The notes beneath the pieces are model-generated. The model saw nothing but the letters and a program-made list of their open reading frames with translations. It made no database searches and had not been told where the DNA came from. From contig JAMPDQ010000006.1 of assembly GCA_023665575.1 (NCBI GenBank), positions 1-64,000 on the forward strand: a DNA stretch of 64,000 nucleotides. Reading direction: 5' to 3'. Each line of letters begins with the position of its first letter. Position 1 is the first letter of the stretch. Both the position numbers and the translations under genes were made by a program. This stretch comes from Candidatus Amulumruptor caecigallinarius (GTDB lineage: Bacteria; Bacteroidota; Bacteroidia; Bacteroidales; Muribaculaceae). Shown here piece after piece: positions 53,500-62,844 of this stretch.

Positions 53500-56400
53500 A
53501 TGAAAAAAATTACAGAACGCATTCCGGTTTCATTGCTGGGTGTCGCACTACTGACATTCACTCTGTCCGCTGCGCCACCCACAAGAGTGAAGCGCGATGC
53601 AGAAAATGCCTACAAAACATCGTTACGGACTGAAAAAGGCATAAGGAATGTTGGCAAACATAAACGAGCCAATTCCAATCGGGGAGCAATCAAATCTACT
53701 CCCGACAAAATTATTGTGAATACTCCGAAACAATCTGTTACGCAAAGAAGCAACTCTGAAATCCCTGCAATTTACGGATCGGTTTTTTATTCAGATTCAC
53801 GCGCCGGTATTGACAATACTCTTTGCCGTATCGCCACCTCGGATTCTGAGAAATTTGAAGTGATTGTGGAGGGCGTAAACGCATTAGATGGAGGAGCATA
53901 CATCGATGGAATCTATTATGCTGCGAATCACACGGAATATTATGGAGAATATCAGCTATATATAGATTCATTCGATGTTGCGTCCGGCACAAAAAAAGGC
54001 ACATTATACGGAGACCCGAAGGCTGAAGCCGTTGATGTGGCATACAATCCTGCGGATGGGAAGGTGTATGGATGTTTTGCAGACCCGGAGTCACCCGACT
54101 TTACAGGATACTATTTCGGAACAATTGACTACAAAACAGGACAAACTACGGAAATAAGCAAGCTTCCTCGCGAAATGGCAGCCATAGCCATTGACACTGC
54201 CGGGAAGATATACGTCATCGACAAACAGCAGGAGAAAAATGGTTATTTCCTTGAAACAGTTGGCGCAGACTTATATGAAATCAGCGCACAAACAGGAGAA
54301 ATGACACTCATCGGTAAAACCGGCCAACTTCCCGAATACCGTTCTTCAGCTTGTATCGACCCGGCCACCGGTAGAATGTTTTGGGTGGTAAATCCATCAG
54401 ATGAATGTGGTTATCTTTACGAGGTAGACAAAACCTCCGGAGCCACTACGTTAATATATCAGTTCCCCGACAATGAAGAAATTGTCGGCATGTATATCCC
54501 TGATACCAGAGTGAATGGCGGCGTGCCGTCCGCAGCTTCCGAACTGATTGCAGAATTTCCTGACGGAAACATGCAAGGAACAATTTCATTTACTATGCCG
54601 ACTCTTGACAATGAAGGCAACGAGCTGTCGGGTAACCTTGGATATAAGGTGACGTCCGGAGCTGATACAATGGCTTCCGGAGAGGCTATCCCGGGTGCAA
54701 GGGTGAATGCTTCCGTAACAGTTGGAGATGAGGGCCTATATAAATTCACAGTAGTCATAAGCAACAGTGCCGGAAATTCTCCGGAGAGCTCGATATCAAC
54801 ATTTATCGGCCGTGACACTCCACTTGCACCCGGCTCACCAATGGCAACAATCAACGGTGCAAATGTTGTTATAACATGGAATCCGGTCATTGCCACCGTT
54901 AATGGCGGAACGATTGCCGGCGAGAATGTATCCTATATCGTAAAGCGATATCCCGGAGGCGAAATTCTGACAACCGTAAATGGGGAAACTTTCGCAAACG
55001 ATCCAATTGAAAATCCGCAGGAGCTATCATGGCGTTACTACACCATTGAAGCCAAGCACATGGACATAATGTCGGCACCCGCACGCACGCCCAAAGTGGT
55101 GACAGGCCACATTATGCCTCCTTACACTGATGATTACAATGATATCAACACATTTGATTACTACACAACGATTGATGCCAATGGTGACAACGTGACCTGG
55201 GGACCATACATCGGCAACCTCCGTATCGCCTATTCAGATGATAAGACTCTTGCTATGGACGACTGGTTGATCAGCCCTCCCGTTATGCTTGAATCCGGCA
55301 AATCATATCAATTCTCTATTGATATTGTCACGGGTAATAGTCGCGAAAAAGAGGATTTCGAGGTAATGTGGGGCACTGGCAACACTATTGCTGATATGAC
55401 AAATACATTGATAGAAAGGAAATCTGTTGCTCATACAGAGGTTGTGACCTATTCCGGATTCATTAGCCCGAAAATCGGAGGACTCCATTATATAGGGATC
55501 CACGGATGCAGCGCACCCGACAAATACACCATTACTATCGACAATTTCGCCATCAACAGCGGAATAGACGCTTCGTTGCCCGATGTCTGCAATGAACTCG
55601 TCATAAAATCAAGAACAACCGGTGAAATGAAAGCCGACATAAGTCTGAAAGCTCCCTCCTGTGCTCTTGACGGCACTAAGCTGCAGACATTGAAATCCAT
55701 AACAGTGCTGCGCAACGGTGATGTTGTGAAAACGTTTGAGAATCCGGAACCGGGCTCCTCATTGAGTTGTGTAGACGAAGTCAGCGACTGCGGCACCTAT
55801 GGCTACACCGCCTTCGCCACGAATGATTCCGGCAATGGTCCCGGCGTTCAGGTTGAAACATTTGTTGGAGTGAAGGCACCTGCCAATCCTGAGAATGTAA
55901 ATATGGTGGAGACCTCCAATCTCGGTGAAGTGACCGTAAGTTGGGATGCCGTTACATGCGACATCGAAGGCAACACGCTCAATCCTCAGTATGTAAAATA
56001 TGGAATATACATTTATAAGGATGGCGAACTCGAAGAGCTTTTTGGCAATCTTTCCGAAACATCCCATACATTCAGGGCAAGCAACGATACGGAGAATCAA
56101 AAATTCGTGCAATATTTCGTAGCAGCCAGTACAAAAGGTGGATATTCAGAAGGTATAAGCACTCCGAGCGTACCGGTGGGCAAAGCATATAAGACTCCCT
56201 ACACCGAATCATTCTCAATGGGCACACTCTCCTACATTCTTGCTTCGAGCTCTCTTGGCGGCGCATCATGGGGTCTGTATGACAACAGCATCGGCATTGC
56301 GGCGGCAGACGCAGATAATGGATTCATCGGCTCCAAAGCTAACGCTCTGTCACAATACTCCACTCTCTACACCGGCAATATCGATTTGTCGCCTCTTCAG

Positions 56401-58050
56401 AAGCCAATGCTGTCATTCTATGTATATAATATTGAAGATGAAGAGACCCTCAATGAGGATGAACTTGATGTGGAAATTGTTTGTAACGGAGTTGCAACAG
56501 TTGAGCGTAATGTGAAGATAGGACAGCTGCAAGATGATGAGGGATGGTGCAGAGTTATTGTGCCTCTCACTAAATATCAAGGCAATAAAATACAGTTACG
56601 ACTCACTTCGCGCCATAATACATGGGGAAACATTTTTGTAGACAGAATCAATATTGTAAACGACTGTAAAAACAATCTGACAGCACGCGGGCTGACAGCT
56701 CCGGCAACTGTCAAAGCAGGCTCGGAATTCAGCGTGTCGGCAAAAATTTCCAACAACGGCAGCAATTCAGCCACAGACTATTCTCTGGAGCTGCTTTGCG
56801 ATGGAGAGGTGATTGACGCAAAAGCGGGACCACAAATCAATTCCGATTCCGACAAAAATGTGGAATTCAACACAAGCCTTTCCGCAATCGATGAGGATGA
56901 ACATGCATATTCGTTCAGAATTGTATTCAGCAACGATGAGGATACATCCGACAATATTTCGGAACAGGTGACGGTCACTCCGGTTATGCCCACGCTTCCA
57001 TACATTAAGGATCTTTCCGCAGTCGAATCTGACAATGGCGTGCTCCTTACATGGTCTGAACCCGACATGAACGACTATATTCCCGACATGATCACCGATG
57101 ACTTTGAAAGCTACGAATCATGGGCTAACAAGGGAGTTGGCGACTGGGTTCTTATTGACCGTGACGGCGCCGGCATCGGCGGATTCAACGACGGGACAGT
57201 GTTCCCCGGAATAGCTACCAACTCCACACAATCGTTCTGGGTATTCGACAGCAATGGTGAGGGATTTAAGGGCGACATCTACTTTATGTCGAACTCGGGG
57301 AATAAGCACCTCGCACAAATGTTCTCTTACACACCACAAGGCGAAGCCACTTGTGATGACTGGGCAATATCGCCCGAACTCTGCGGTGCAGAACAGACAA
57401 TCAGTTTCTACGCACGCTGTTACTACGGAGAATATCCGGAATCATTTGAGGTTCTCTATTCAGAAGGAAGCGTCAATCCTGACGATTTTGTGCGCATAGA
57501 TTCAAAAACCGTCAACCATGACTCATGGATCCGTTATGACTTCAAACTTCCGGAAGGGGCTAAACGCGCAGCAATACGATGTGTGTCGCATGGTGGCTTC
57601 ATGCTCTTCATAGATGATTTCACATATACTCCCGTTGGAGACTCGTCCGAACTGGAACTTATCGGATTCAACATATATCGTGATGGCAAATTGATAAAGA
57701 CTGTCGATACGCTCGACAGAGAATTCAATGACAATGACGGGAATATATCAACCGACCCCACTTATCAGATGACTGCTCTTTTCCTCAATGGAGAATCGCG
57801 CCCCTCTGACAAAGTAAAGGTTAATCCCTCCGGAATTTCTTCTGACATGAGTGAAAAAATATCTGTGAGAGGTCGTGCCGGATATATTGAGATAACAGAA
57901 GCGGCCGGTCAAAGAGTATCTGTATACAATGTAGATGGCACAGTGACTGCGACATCTGATTCACACACCAATCTGCTCAGGATTACTGCTAATCAGGGCG
58001 TATATTTGGTTAAGGTTGGAAGCCATACCACAAAAGTAATAGTGAAATAA
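53500..58050 (+). CDS. Large secreted multidomain protein, probable type IX secretion substrate
   Basis: A 1516-residue exported protein. It has a signal peptide (residues 1-24, ending in TLSA), a basic linker (25-75), a beta-propeller-like region (about 85-340, repeated YDPxTGxxY-type turns), and fibronectin type III-like modules. Three choice-of-anchor J-like (MAM-type) modules start near 543 (DDYNDINTFDYY), 900 (PYTESFSMGTLSY) and 1200 (DDFESYESWANKG); the last two are separated by a CARDB-like segment (LTAPATVKAGSEFSVSAKISNNGSN, about 1070). The last 60 residues (RVSVYNVDGTV, GVYLVKVGSHTTKVIVK) resemble a type A Por-secretion tail. It is probably a surface adhesin or degradative accessory protein; no catalytic domain is visible. 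Monocistronic, with its own terminator. Confidence 0.8.
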   Translation: MKKITERIPVSLLGVALLTFTLSAAPPTRVKRDAENAYKTSLRTEKGIRNVGKHKRANSNRGAIKSTPDKIIVNTPKQSVTQRSNSEIPAIYGSVFYSDSRAGIDNTLCRIATSDSEKFEVIVEGVNALDGGAYIDGIYYAANHTEYYGEYQLYIDSFDVASGTKKGTLYGDPKAEAVDVAYNPADGKVYGCFADPESPDFTGYYFGTIDYKTGQTTEISKLPREMAAIAIDTAGKIYVIDKQQEKNGYFLETVGADLYEISAQTGEMTLIGKTGQLPEYRSSACIDPATGRMFWVVNPSDECGYLYEVDKTSGATTLIYQFPDNEEIVGMYIPDTRVNGGVPSAASELIAEFPDGNMQGTISFTMPTLDNEGNELSGNLGYKVTSGADTMASGEAIPGARVNASVTVGDEGLYKFTVVISNSAGNSPESSISTFIGRDTPLAPGSPMATINGANVVITWNPVIATVNGGTIAGENVSYIVKRYPGGEILTTVNGETFANDPIENPQELSWRYYTIEAKHMDIMSAPARTPKVVTGHIMPPYTDDYNDINTFDYYTTIDANGDNVTWGPYIGNLRIAYSDDKTLAMDDWLISPPVMLESGKSYQFSIDIVTGNSREKEDFEVMWGTGNTIADMTNTLIERKSVAHTEVVTYSGFISPKIGGLHYIGIHGCSAPDKYTITIDNFAINSGIDASLPDVCNELVIKSRTTGEMKADISLKAPSCALDGTKLQTLKSITVLRNGDVVKTFENPEPGSSLSCVDEVSDCGTYGYTAFATNDSGNGPGVQVETFVGVKAPANPENVNMVETSNLGEVTVSWDAVTCDIEGNTLNPQYVKYGIYIYKDGELEELFGNLSETSHTFRASNDTENQKFVQYFVAASTKGGYSEGISTPSVPVGKAYKTPYTESFSMGTLSYILASSSLGGASWGLYDNSIGIAAADADNGFIGSKANALSQYSTLYTGNIDLSPLQKPMLSFYVYNIEDEETLNEDELDVEIVCNGVATVERNVKIGQLQDDEGWCRVIVPLTKYQGNKIQLRLTSRHNTWGNIFVDRINIVNDCKNNLTARGLTAPATVKAGSEFSVSAKISNNGSNSATDYSLELLCDGEVIDAKAGPQINSDSDKNVEFNTSLSAIDEDEHAYSFRIVFSNDEDTSDNISEQVTVTPVMPTLPYIKDLSAVESDNGVLLTWSEPDMNDYIPDMITDDFESYESWANKGVGDWVLIDRDGAGIGGFNDGTVFPGIATNSTQSFWVFDSNGEGFKGDIYFMSNSGNKHLAQMFSYTPQGEATCDDWAISPELCGAEQTISFYARCYYGEYPESFEVLYSEGSVNPDDFVRIDSKTVNHDSWIRYDFKLPEGAKRAAIRCVSHGGFMLFIDDFTYTPVGDSSELELIGFNIYRDGKLIKTVDTLDREFNDNDGNISTDPTYQMTALFLNGESRPSDKVKVNPSGISSDMSEKISVRGRAGYIEITEAAGQRVSVYNVDGTVTATSDSHTNLLRITANQGVYLVKVGSHTTKVIVK

Positions 58051-58075
58051 GATAAATCCCTACAGTTAATTTGCG

Positions 58076-58106
58076 AAGGCCGACGTATATACGCCGGCCT
58101 TTTTTC
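58076..58106 (+). terminator. Intrinsic terminator after the 1516-residue protein gene
   Basis: AAGGCCG and CGGCCTT outer arms with inner CGTATATACG (58076-58102), a nearly continuous palindrome followed by TTTT. Confidence 0.9.
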
Positions 58107-58115
58107 TGCAATTAT

Positions 58116-58146
58116 TTTGCACGTTTTGTTTTTTTTACTAATTTTG
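58116..58146 (+). promoter_or_regulatory. Promoter of the rho leader transcript
   Basis: TTTG (58116-58119), a 19-bp spacer and TAATTTTG (58139-58146), both exact consensus. Transcription would start near 58150, about 810 nt before the rho ATG. I see no closer match to the consensus between the long repeat and rho. Confidence 0.75.
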
Positions 58147-58155
58147 TGGTATCAA

Positions 58156-58230
58156 ATGGCAACGGTGCCATTGACTATATCTCAGGATTTTTTTAAATCC
58201 TTCGCCTTAATGCGCATTCGCGCGCTGTAA
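58156..58230 (+). CDS. Possible 24-codon leader peptide upstream of rho
   Basis: An ATG-started frame of 24 codons (beginning MATVPLTISQDFF and ending SFALMRIRAL) begins within a few bases of the predicted start of transcription and ends at TAA 58228-58230. An in-frame second start gives the hexapeptide MRIRAL. The stop codon overlaps the first arm of a terminator-like stem (58229-58277). Leader peptides upstream of rho are known in enterobacteria (rhoL), but this one shows no sequence similarity that I can claim. Whether it is translated is not known. Confidence 0.4.
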   Translation: MATVPLTISQDFFKSFALMRIRAL

Positions 58231-58283
58231 CCGCTGAACAATTCACTGTCTTTGCGAATTATTATTATAAAGCGGTTTTTATT
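58229..58283 (+). terminator. Terminator-like stem in rho leader (possible attenuator)
   Basis: AACCGCT (58229-58235) pairs with AGCGGTT (58271-58277), with an inner AATTC/GAATT stem (58240-58244 and 58256-58260), followed by TTTATT. The first arm overlaps the stop codon of the upstream small frame. Confidence 0.5.
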
Positions 58284-58344
58284 CACAATCATCTTAACAC
58301 CCAATTTTCGAATCTATCCCCGCGATGATTCAGCAGCCGATTAA

Positions 58345-58860
58345 GAATCTGATTCATAAAGAATACAACATTAGAAGCGGCTTATTTTTGAGATAATTTA
58401 TTTAATCTCAGAGGGTCACAACCTCTCGATTGTGACCAGCGAGATTGGATAAATTAACCAAAAAATAGGCCGAACTAAAGTAATTTTTTATTGATACAAA
58501 CATAAGTATTAAATAATTCAACTTTCGCAAGTTTGCAACCCGCGAAAATCAATGAGGTTAGAGGTTGTTTTTTACAACAATTACATTGTAATTTTACAAT
58601 GATTATCTCACTAACCTTTCTAACCACCTAACTTTAACCTTCAAGATTCCAAGTTGCTTGCAACTTGCGAAACTTGAATTAAATAAATTAACAATACACC
58701 ATATGTCTGTTTTATATTTTAATTATAATTGGCCTCGCATACATTGCAGGGGTTGACTCTTTGAATCAGTTACGCAGCCCACTATGCTGCTGATTTTGCA
58801 GAGCCAAATCCGGCTCATTCATGCAACCCTTAATGTTAATTTTTTTTATAAAACAGAATC
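58345..58860. repeat. Long copy C of repeat family 1 with nested insert (516 bp)
   Basis: Left end GAATCTGATTCATAAAGAAT, right end TTTATAAAACAGAATC, with inverted-repeat arms of about 35 bp. It is collinear with copy A and copy B; the 162-bp insert is at 58517-58678, flanked by TTAAATAA at 58509-58516 and 58679-58686. It lies between the rho leader promoter and rho, inside the presumed leader. The unique remainder, 58284-58344 and 58861-58960, has no recognisable feature. Confidence 0.85.
58517..58678. mobile_element. Nested MITE-like element, 162 bp, 8-bp duplication
   Basis: Ends TTCAACTTTCGCAAGTTTGC and CTTGCAACTTGCGAAACTTGAA are near-perfect inverted repeats; inside, GAGGTTAGAG is matched by a CTTTAACCTT region. 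It is closely similar to 26100-26262 and sits at the same point of the host repeat, so the insertion pre-dates the spread of this sub-type. Confidence 0.8.
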
Positions 58861-58960
58861 TAAATCCGCTGCCTGAAAATTTATTAAAGGGGCTCTTAAG
58901 TGTCAAACCAGCTTAACACATCCCTTCGCCCCCGTATCAAAAAATATTAAAGCATCATTT

Positions 58961-60925
58961 ATGCAAAGTCTTGAAGAACTTATGTCGATGGACGAATCCG
59001 CACTCCGCGAACTCGCCGAATCGATGGGAATGAAAAAGAATGCATCTGAAAGCAAAGAGGAAATTGCCTACTATATCATAGATAACGCCTCGGAAATCAC
59101 CGCAAAGGAAATGGCGGCAAAGCAAAAGCCTCGTGCCGCAAAGGAGCGCAAAACCCGCGCCACAAGATCAAAAAAAACCGAGGCCATCGATACTGCCGAT
59201 GCAAATGCCGATGCAAATGCAAATGCAAATGCCGATGCTCCAAAAACAAAAACCAAGGCTAAGTCCAAAACAAAAACAAAAGTTGCAGAATCTGACGAAG
59301 CCAACGCTACTGCAGAAGAGAATGCAGAGCTGAAAGAGCAGGATACTCCCAAAAGACGCGGACGCAAACCAAAAGCAGTTGCAGCTGAGGCTGAGATTCC
59401 GGCATCAGACGATGCACAGCCTTCCGCTTCACAACCGGAGCCGACCGAGATTGCAGCAGAGGTGGAGACTCCCTCCAATATTCCTGAACCTGCAGCAACA
59501 ATTGAAGCGCCCGAGTCAAAGCAGGAGCAGAGTAATGACATGTCGCAACAAAAAGTGCGGCCTGCAGAACCATCTCTGGGCTCTTTCTTCTCCAATGCCA
59601 AAGGAAAGACATTTGTGCCCCGCTCGCAACGCGAAATCCGTGAAGCACAGCAGGCTGCCGCCACCGCTCCCATCATTATCGCAGAGCCGGCACCTAACGC
59701 ACTTGTAAACCCCAAACAGCAGAAGCGTCTCACAAAAAAACAGCGTCAGCAGCAGAAGCGCCTCCAAACACAGCAGCCTTCTCAACAGCCCGAAACGAGC
59801 TACGACTTAACAGGCATACTCACCACCTTCGGCGTGCTTGAAGTTTTGCCCGAGGGATATGGCTTTCTGCGTTCAAGCGACTACAATTATTTGAGCAGTC
59901 CCGATGACGTGTATGTGACACAACAGCAGATTCGCGATTACGGGCTTAAAACAGGCGATGTGGTGGAAGGCGGAATCCGTCCTCCCCGCCAGGGTGAGAA
60001 ATATTTCCCCTTGTGCAATGTAAAAACCATCAACGGATTAATGCCCGAAGCGAGTCGCGACCGCGTGCCTTTCGAGCACCTTGTGCCACTGTTTCCGGAA
60101 GAGAAATTCAATCTTACCGGCGGCCGCTCCAACAATCTGTCCACGCGCGTGGTTGACATGTTTGCACCAATCGGAAAAGGGCAGCGCGCACTGATTGTGG
60201 CACCCCCGAAAACCGGAAAGACAATCCTGCTGAAAGACATAGCCAACTCAATAGCCGAGAATCATCCCGACACATACATTATAATGCTGCTGATCGACGA
60301 GCGTCCGGAAGAGGTGACCGACATGAGTCGCAGCGTCAATGCCGAAGTAATCGCATCCACTTTCGACGAGCCGGCAGAAAGACACGTAAAAATAGCCGGG
60401 CTCGTGCTTGAAAAAGCCAAGCGCCTTGTGGAAAGCGGCCATGATGTGGTAATAATGCTTGACTCCATCACTCGCCTCGCACGCGCTTATAACACCGTGT
60501 CGCCGGCATCCGGCAAAATCCTGTCGGGAGGTGTCGATGCCAACGCTCTTCAACGCCCCAAACGCTTCTTCGGCGCCGCAAGAAACATTGAGAACGGAGG
60601 CTCACTCACTATTATCGCAACCGCATTGACAGAGACATCTTCAAAGATGGACGAGGTGATTTTCGAAGAATTCAAAGGCACTGGCAACATGGAGTTGCAA
60701 CTTGACCGCAAACTGTCGAACAAGCGAATCTTCCCGGCAGTGGACATCATATCTTCCTCCACCCGTCGCGATGACCTGCTTCTGCCGCAAGAAACGCTTA
60801 ACCGCATGTGGATTCTCCGCAACTATCTCAGCGACATGACCTCTACCGAGGCCATGGAATTCATTAAAAAACGCATGGAACTCACTCGCACAAACGAGGA
60901 GCTCCTTGTCACCATGGACAAGTGA
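58961..60925 (+). CDS. rho: Transcription termination factor Rho with disordered insert
   Basis: Hexameric RNA helicase that ends transcription. A Rho N-terminal SAP-like domain is at residues 3-48 ([23 protein letters not shown]). A basic and acidic low-complexity insert (about 52-270) follows, rich in Lys, Ala, Glu, Pro and Gln, including the [12 protein letters not shown] run. The cold-shock RNA-binding domain ([15 protein letters not shown], about 292) and the RecA-type ATPase with Walker [18 protein letters not shown] (about 413) and [13 protein letters not shown] complete it. At 654 residues it is about 230 longer than E. coli Rho. Long disordered Rho inserts are known in Bacteroides, where they were reported to drive phase separation. 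It overlaps aroC by one base. Confidence 0.96.
   Translation: MQSLEELMSMDESALRELAESMGMKKNASESKEEIAYYIIDNASEITAKEMAAKQKPRAAKERKTRATRSKKTEAIDTADANADANANANADAPKTKTKAKSKTKTKVAESDEANATAEENAELKEQDTPKRRGRKPKAVAAEAEIPASDDAQPSASQPEPTEIAAEVETPSNIPEPAATIEAPESKQEQSNDMSQQKVRPAEPSLGSFFSNAKGKTFVPRSQREIREAQQAAATAPIIIAEPAPNALVNPKQQKRLTKKQRQQQKRLQTQQPSQQPETSYDLTGILTTFGVLEVLPEGYGFLRSSDYNYLSSPDDVYVTQQQIRDYGLKTGDVVEGGIRPPRQGEKYFPLCNVKTINGLMPEASRDRVPFEHLVPLFPEEKFNLTGGRSNNLSTRVVDMFAPIGKGQRALIVAPPKTGKTILLKDIANSIAENHPDTYIIMLLIDERPEEVTDMSRSVNAEVIASTFDEPAERHVKIAGLVLEKAKRLVESGHDVVIMLDSITRLARAYNTVSPASGKILSGGVDANALQRPKRFFGAARNIENGGSLTIIATALTETSSKMDEVIFEEFKGTGNMELQLDRKLSNKRIFPAVDIISSSTRRDDLLLPQETLNRMWILRNYLSDMTSTEAMEFIKKRMELTRTNEELLVTMDK
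59195..59236 (+). repeat. Hexanucleotide repeat in rho (GCAAAT/GCCGAT)
   Basis: Seven consecutive 6-bp units of two types (four GCAAAT and three GCCGAT) encode alternating Ala-Asn and Ala-Asp. Such units can change number by slippage without breaking the frame. Confidence 0.85.
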
Positions 60926-61899
60926 TGAACACATTCGGCAAGGCAATTCGTCTCACAACCTTTGGAGAGAGCCATGGCCCGGCCATGGGGGGAATACTCG
61001 ACGGCATTCCCCCACTCGTCCCCATAGATATTGAGGCCTTAAAAAAAGAGTTGTCGCGCCGCAGGCCCGGCAGCGGACCCGCCGTTTCCGCAAGAAACGA
61101 ACCTGACGAGCCCGAATTTCTTTCCGGGCTCTCGCATGATGGAGTGACACTCGGCTCGCCTATTGGCTTTATTGTGCGCAACAAAGATTGCAGAAGTGCC
61201 GACTACGATGATTTTCAGGGGAAATTCCGTCCCAACCATGCTGATTACACATATTATAAAAAATATGGCATTCACGACTTCAGAGGGGGCGGACGCGCAA
61301 GCGCCCGGGAAACGGTGTCGTGGGTAATCGCCGGTGCAATATGCCGGCAATGGATTGGAAGGGAGGGTATTTCCATTAAAGCAGTATTGGAGCCCACCAA
61401 TGATATCGCCGCATGCGCGGCAAACGGCGACAGCACCGGCGGCATTGTGAGATGCCGCATCGATGGTGTGCCGCTCGGACTGGGAGAGCCGGTATTTGAC
61501 AAATTGCATGCCCGGCTTTCCATGGCAATGATGGGCATCAATGCCGCCAAAGCATTCGAATATGGCGACGGCTTTAGAAGTGCCCGAATGCTTGGAAGCG
61601 AGTCGGCCGACATGTTTTGCACCCCGGAAGAAAAGGATGCAACCGGGATGCTGTTATCATCAAACCATTGCGGAGGAATGCAGGGAGGAATATCCAACTC
61701 AATGCCTATTGAATTCAAAGTATACTTCAAGCCAACCCCCACTATAATGCGTGACATTAAGACCATCGACTCAGAAGAAAATCCATGCGTGATACACTCC
61801 AAAGGGAGACACGACCCTTGTGTGGCAGTCAGAGCAGTGCCCGTGGTTGAAGCTATGGCAGCGCTTACCATTGCTGATTTTCTGAAAATGCGGGGTTAA
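60925..61899 (+). CDS. aroC: Chorismate synthase
   Basis: Last step of the shikimate pathway: EPSP to chorismate, with reduced FMN. The signatures are GESHGPAMGGILDGIPP (about residues 12-28), GGGRASARETVSWVIAGAI (about 118), and the C-terminal SKGRHDPCVAVRAVPVVEAMAALTIADFL. Start ATG at 60925 overlaps the rho stop as TGATG; an upstream GTG at 60922 is possible but less likely. At 324 residues it is on the short side of the usual 350-360. The repeat end at 61900 begins directly after the stop codon. Confidence 0.94.
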   Translation: MNTFGKAIRLTTFGESHGPAMGGILDGIPPLVPIDIEALKKELSRRRPGSGPAVSARNEPDEPEFLSGLSHDGVTLGSPIGFIVRNKDCRSADYDDFQGKFRPNHADYTYYKKYGIHDFRGGGRASARETVSWVIAGAICRQWIGREGISIKAVLEPTNDIAACAANGDSTGGIVRCRIDGVPLGLGEPVFDKLHARLSMAMMGINAAKAFEYGDGFRSARMLGSESADMFCTPEEKDATGMLLSSNHCGGMQGGISNSMPIEFKVYFKPTPTIMRDIKTIDSEENPCVIHSKGRHDPCVAVRAVPVVEAMAALTIADFLKMRG

Positions 61900-61920
61900 G
61901 AGTCCGTTTTATAAAAAATT
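61900..61920. repeat. Single end of dispersed repeat family 1
   Basis: GAGTCCGTTTTATAAAAAAT starts on the base after the aroC stop TAA. The TTAA in front is shared with other copies, so the stop codon lies in the flanking tetranucleotide. Confidence 0.7.
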
Positions 61921-61941
61921 TTTTGATACCGGCTCTTATTT

Positions 61942-62844
61942 ATGAATCCCTACTTTAAAGACTACGCTGAATATCTTTCTGAATTTTTTCCAAATGAGAA
62001 AATTCAGAAAATCTCGGTGAATACAGGCAACACCTGCCCTAACCGAGACGGTACACTCGGCTATGGGGGATGCATCTATTGCGACAACAGCAGCTTCACA
62101 CCCGGCTACTGCTTCACCGTGAAAGGTGTTGGAGAGCAGCTTGAAGAGGGAAAGAAATTCTTTTCGCGCAAATATCCGCGAATGCGATTCCTGGCATATT
62201 TTCAATCTTATACGGGCACACATCGCAATGACCCCGCAATTCTCCATTCTTATTATCGCGAGGCTCTCGACACCGAAGGCATAGCCGGAATCATCATCGG
62301 CACACGCCCCGATTGCCTGCCTGACAATATTATAAAACTCCTTTCGCAACTCAACCAAGAGGCACCTGTATTTGTTGAACTTGGTGTGGAGACTTGTCAT
62401 GACGAGACGCTGAAGAGAGTGAATCGCCGCCACACATTCTCACAGGCTGAAGATGCAATATGCCGACTTTCCGAATATGGATTGCACACGGGTGTGCATC
62501 TGATTGCCGGCCTCCCCGGTGAGAACCGCGACATGATTCTGCACACCGTGCAAAAGGTTTGCTCGCTTCCGGTGGAATCGATAAAGCTGCATCACATGCA
62601 GATTCTGCATGGCACCCCGCTACACAAGCTCCGGATGGAACATAAAATTGAAATCCGGCCATTCGAATTAAGTGAATATATTGATTTATGCATTGAAATC
62701 GTAAGGCTTGTGCCGCGCTCAATAGCTATTGAACGATTCCTCGCATCAGCACCCCCTGAAAAAGTGACAGCTCCTAAATGGGGCATAAAAAATTATGAGT
62801 TCACACATCTGCTTCTAAAGCAGCTTTCAAAAAATATGATATGA
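61942..62844 (+). CDS. TIGR01212-type radical SAM protein (YhcC-like)
   Basis: A 300-residue radical SAM enzyme with the family-specific iron-sulfur motif CPNRDGTLGYGGCIYC (about residues 32-47), VFVELGVETCHDETLKRVNRRHT (about 139) and LIAGLPGENRDMI (about 178). The members of this family are elongator-protein-like radical SAM proteins of unknown reaction. The gene starts 42 bp after aroC and overlaps the next gene by four bases (ATGA), so it belongs to a rho-aroC-radical SAM-thioredoxin run on the plus strand. Confidence 0.88.
   Translation: MNPYFKDYAEYLSEFFPNEKIQKISVNTGNTCPNRDGTLGYGGCIYCDNSSFTPGYCFTVKGVGEQLEEGKKFFSRKYPRMRFLAYFQSYTGTHRNDPAILHSYYREALDTEGIAGIIIGTRPDCLPDNIIKLLSQLNQEAPVFVELGVETCHDETLKRVNRRHTFSQAEDAICRLSEYGLHTGVHLIAGLPGENRDMILHTVQKVCSLPVESIKLHHMQILHGTPLHKLRMEHKIEIRPFELSEYIDLCIEIVRLVPRSIAIERFLASAPPEKVTAPKWGIKNYEFTHLLLKQLSKNMI

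Noticed and set aside
59071..59733. 220-codon open frame on the minus strand opposite the rho low-complexity region
   Set aside because: It lies wholly antisense to rho, and its serine- and alanine-rich, low-complexity content mirrors the biased rho codons. No family pattern is visible.
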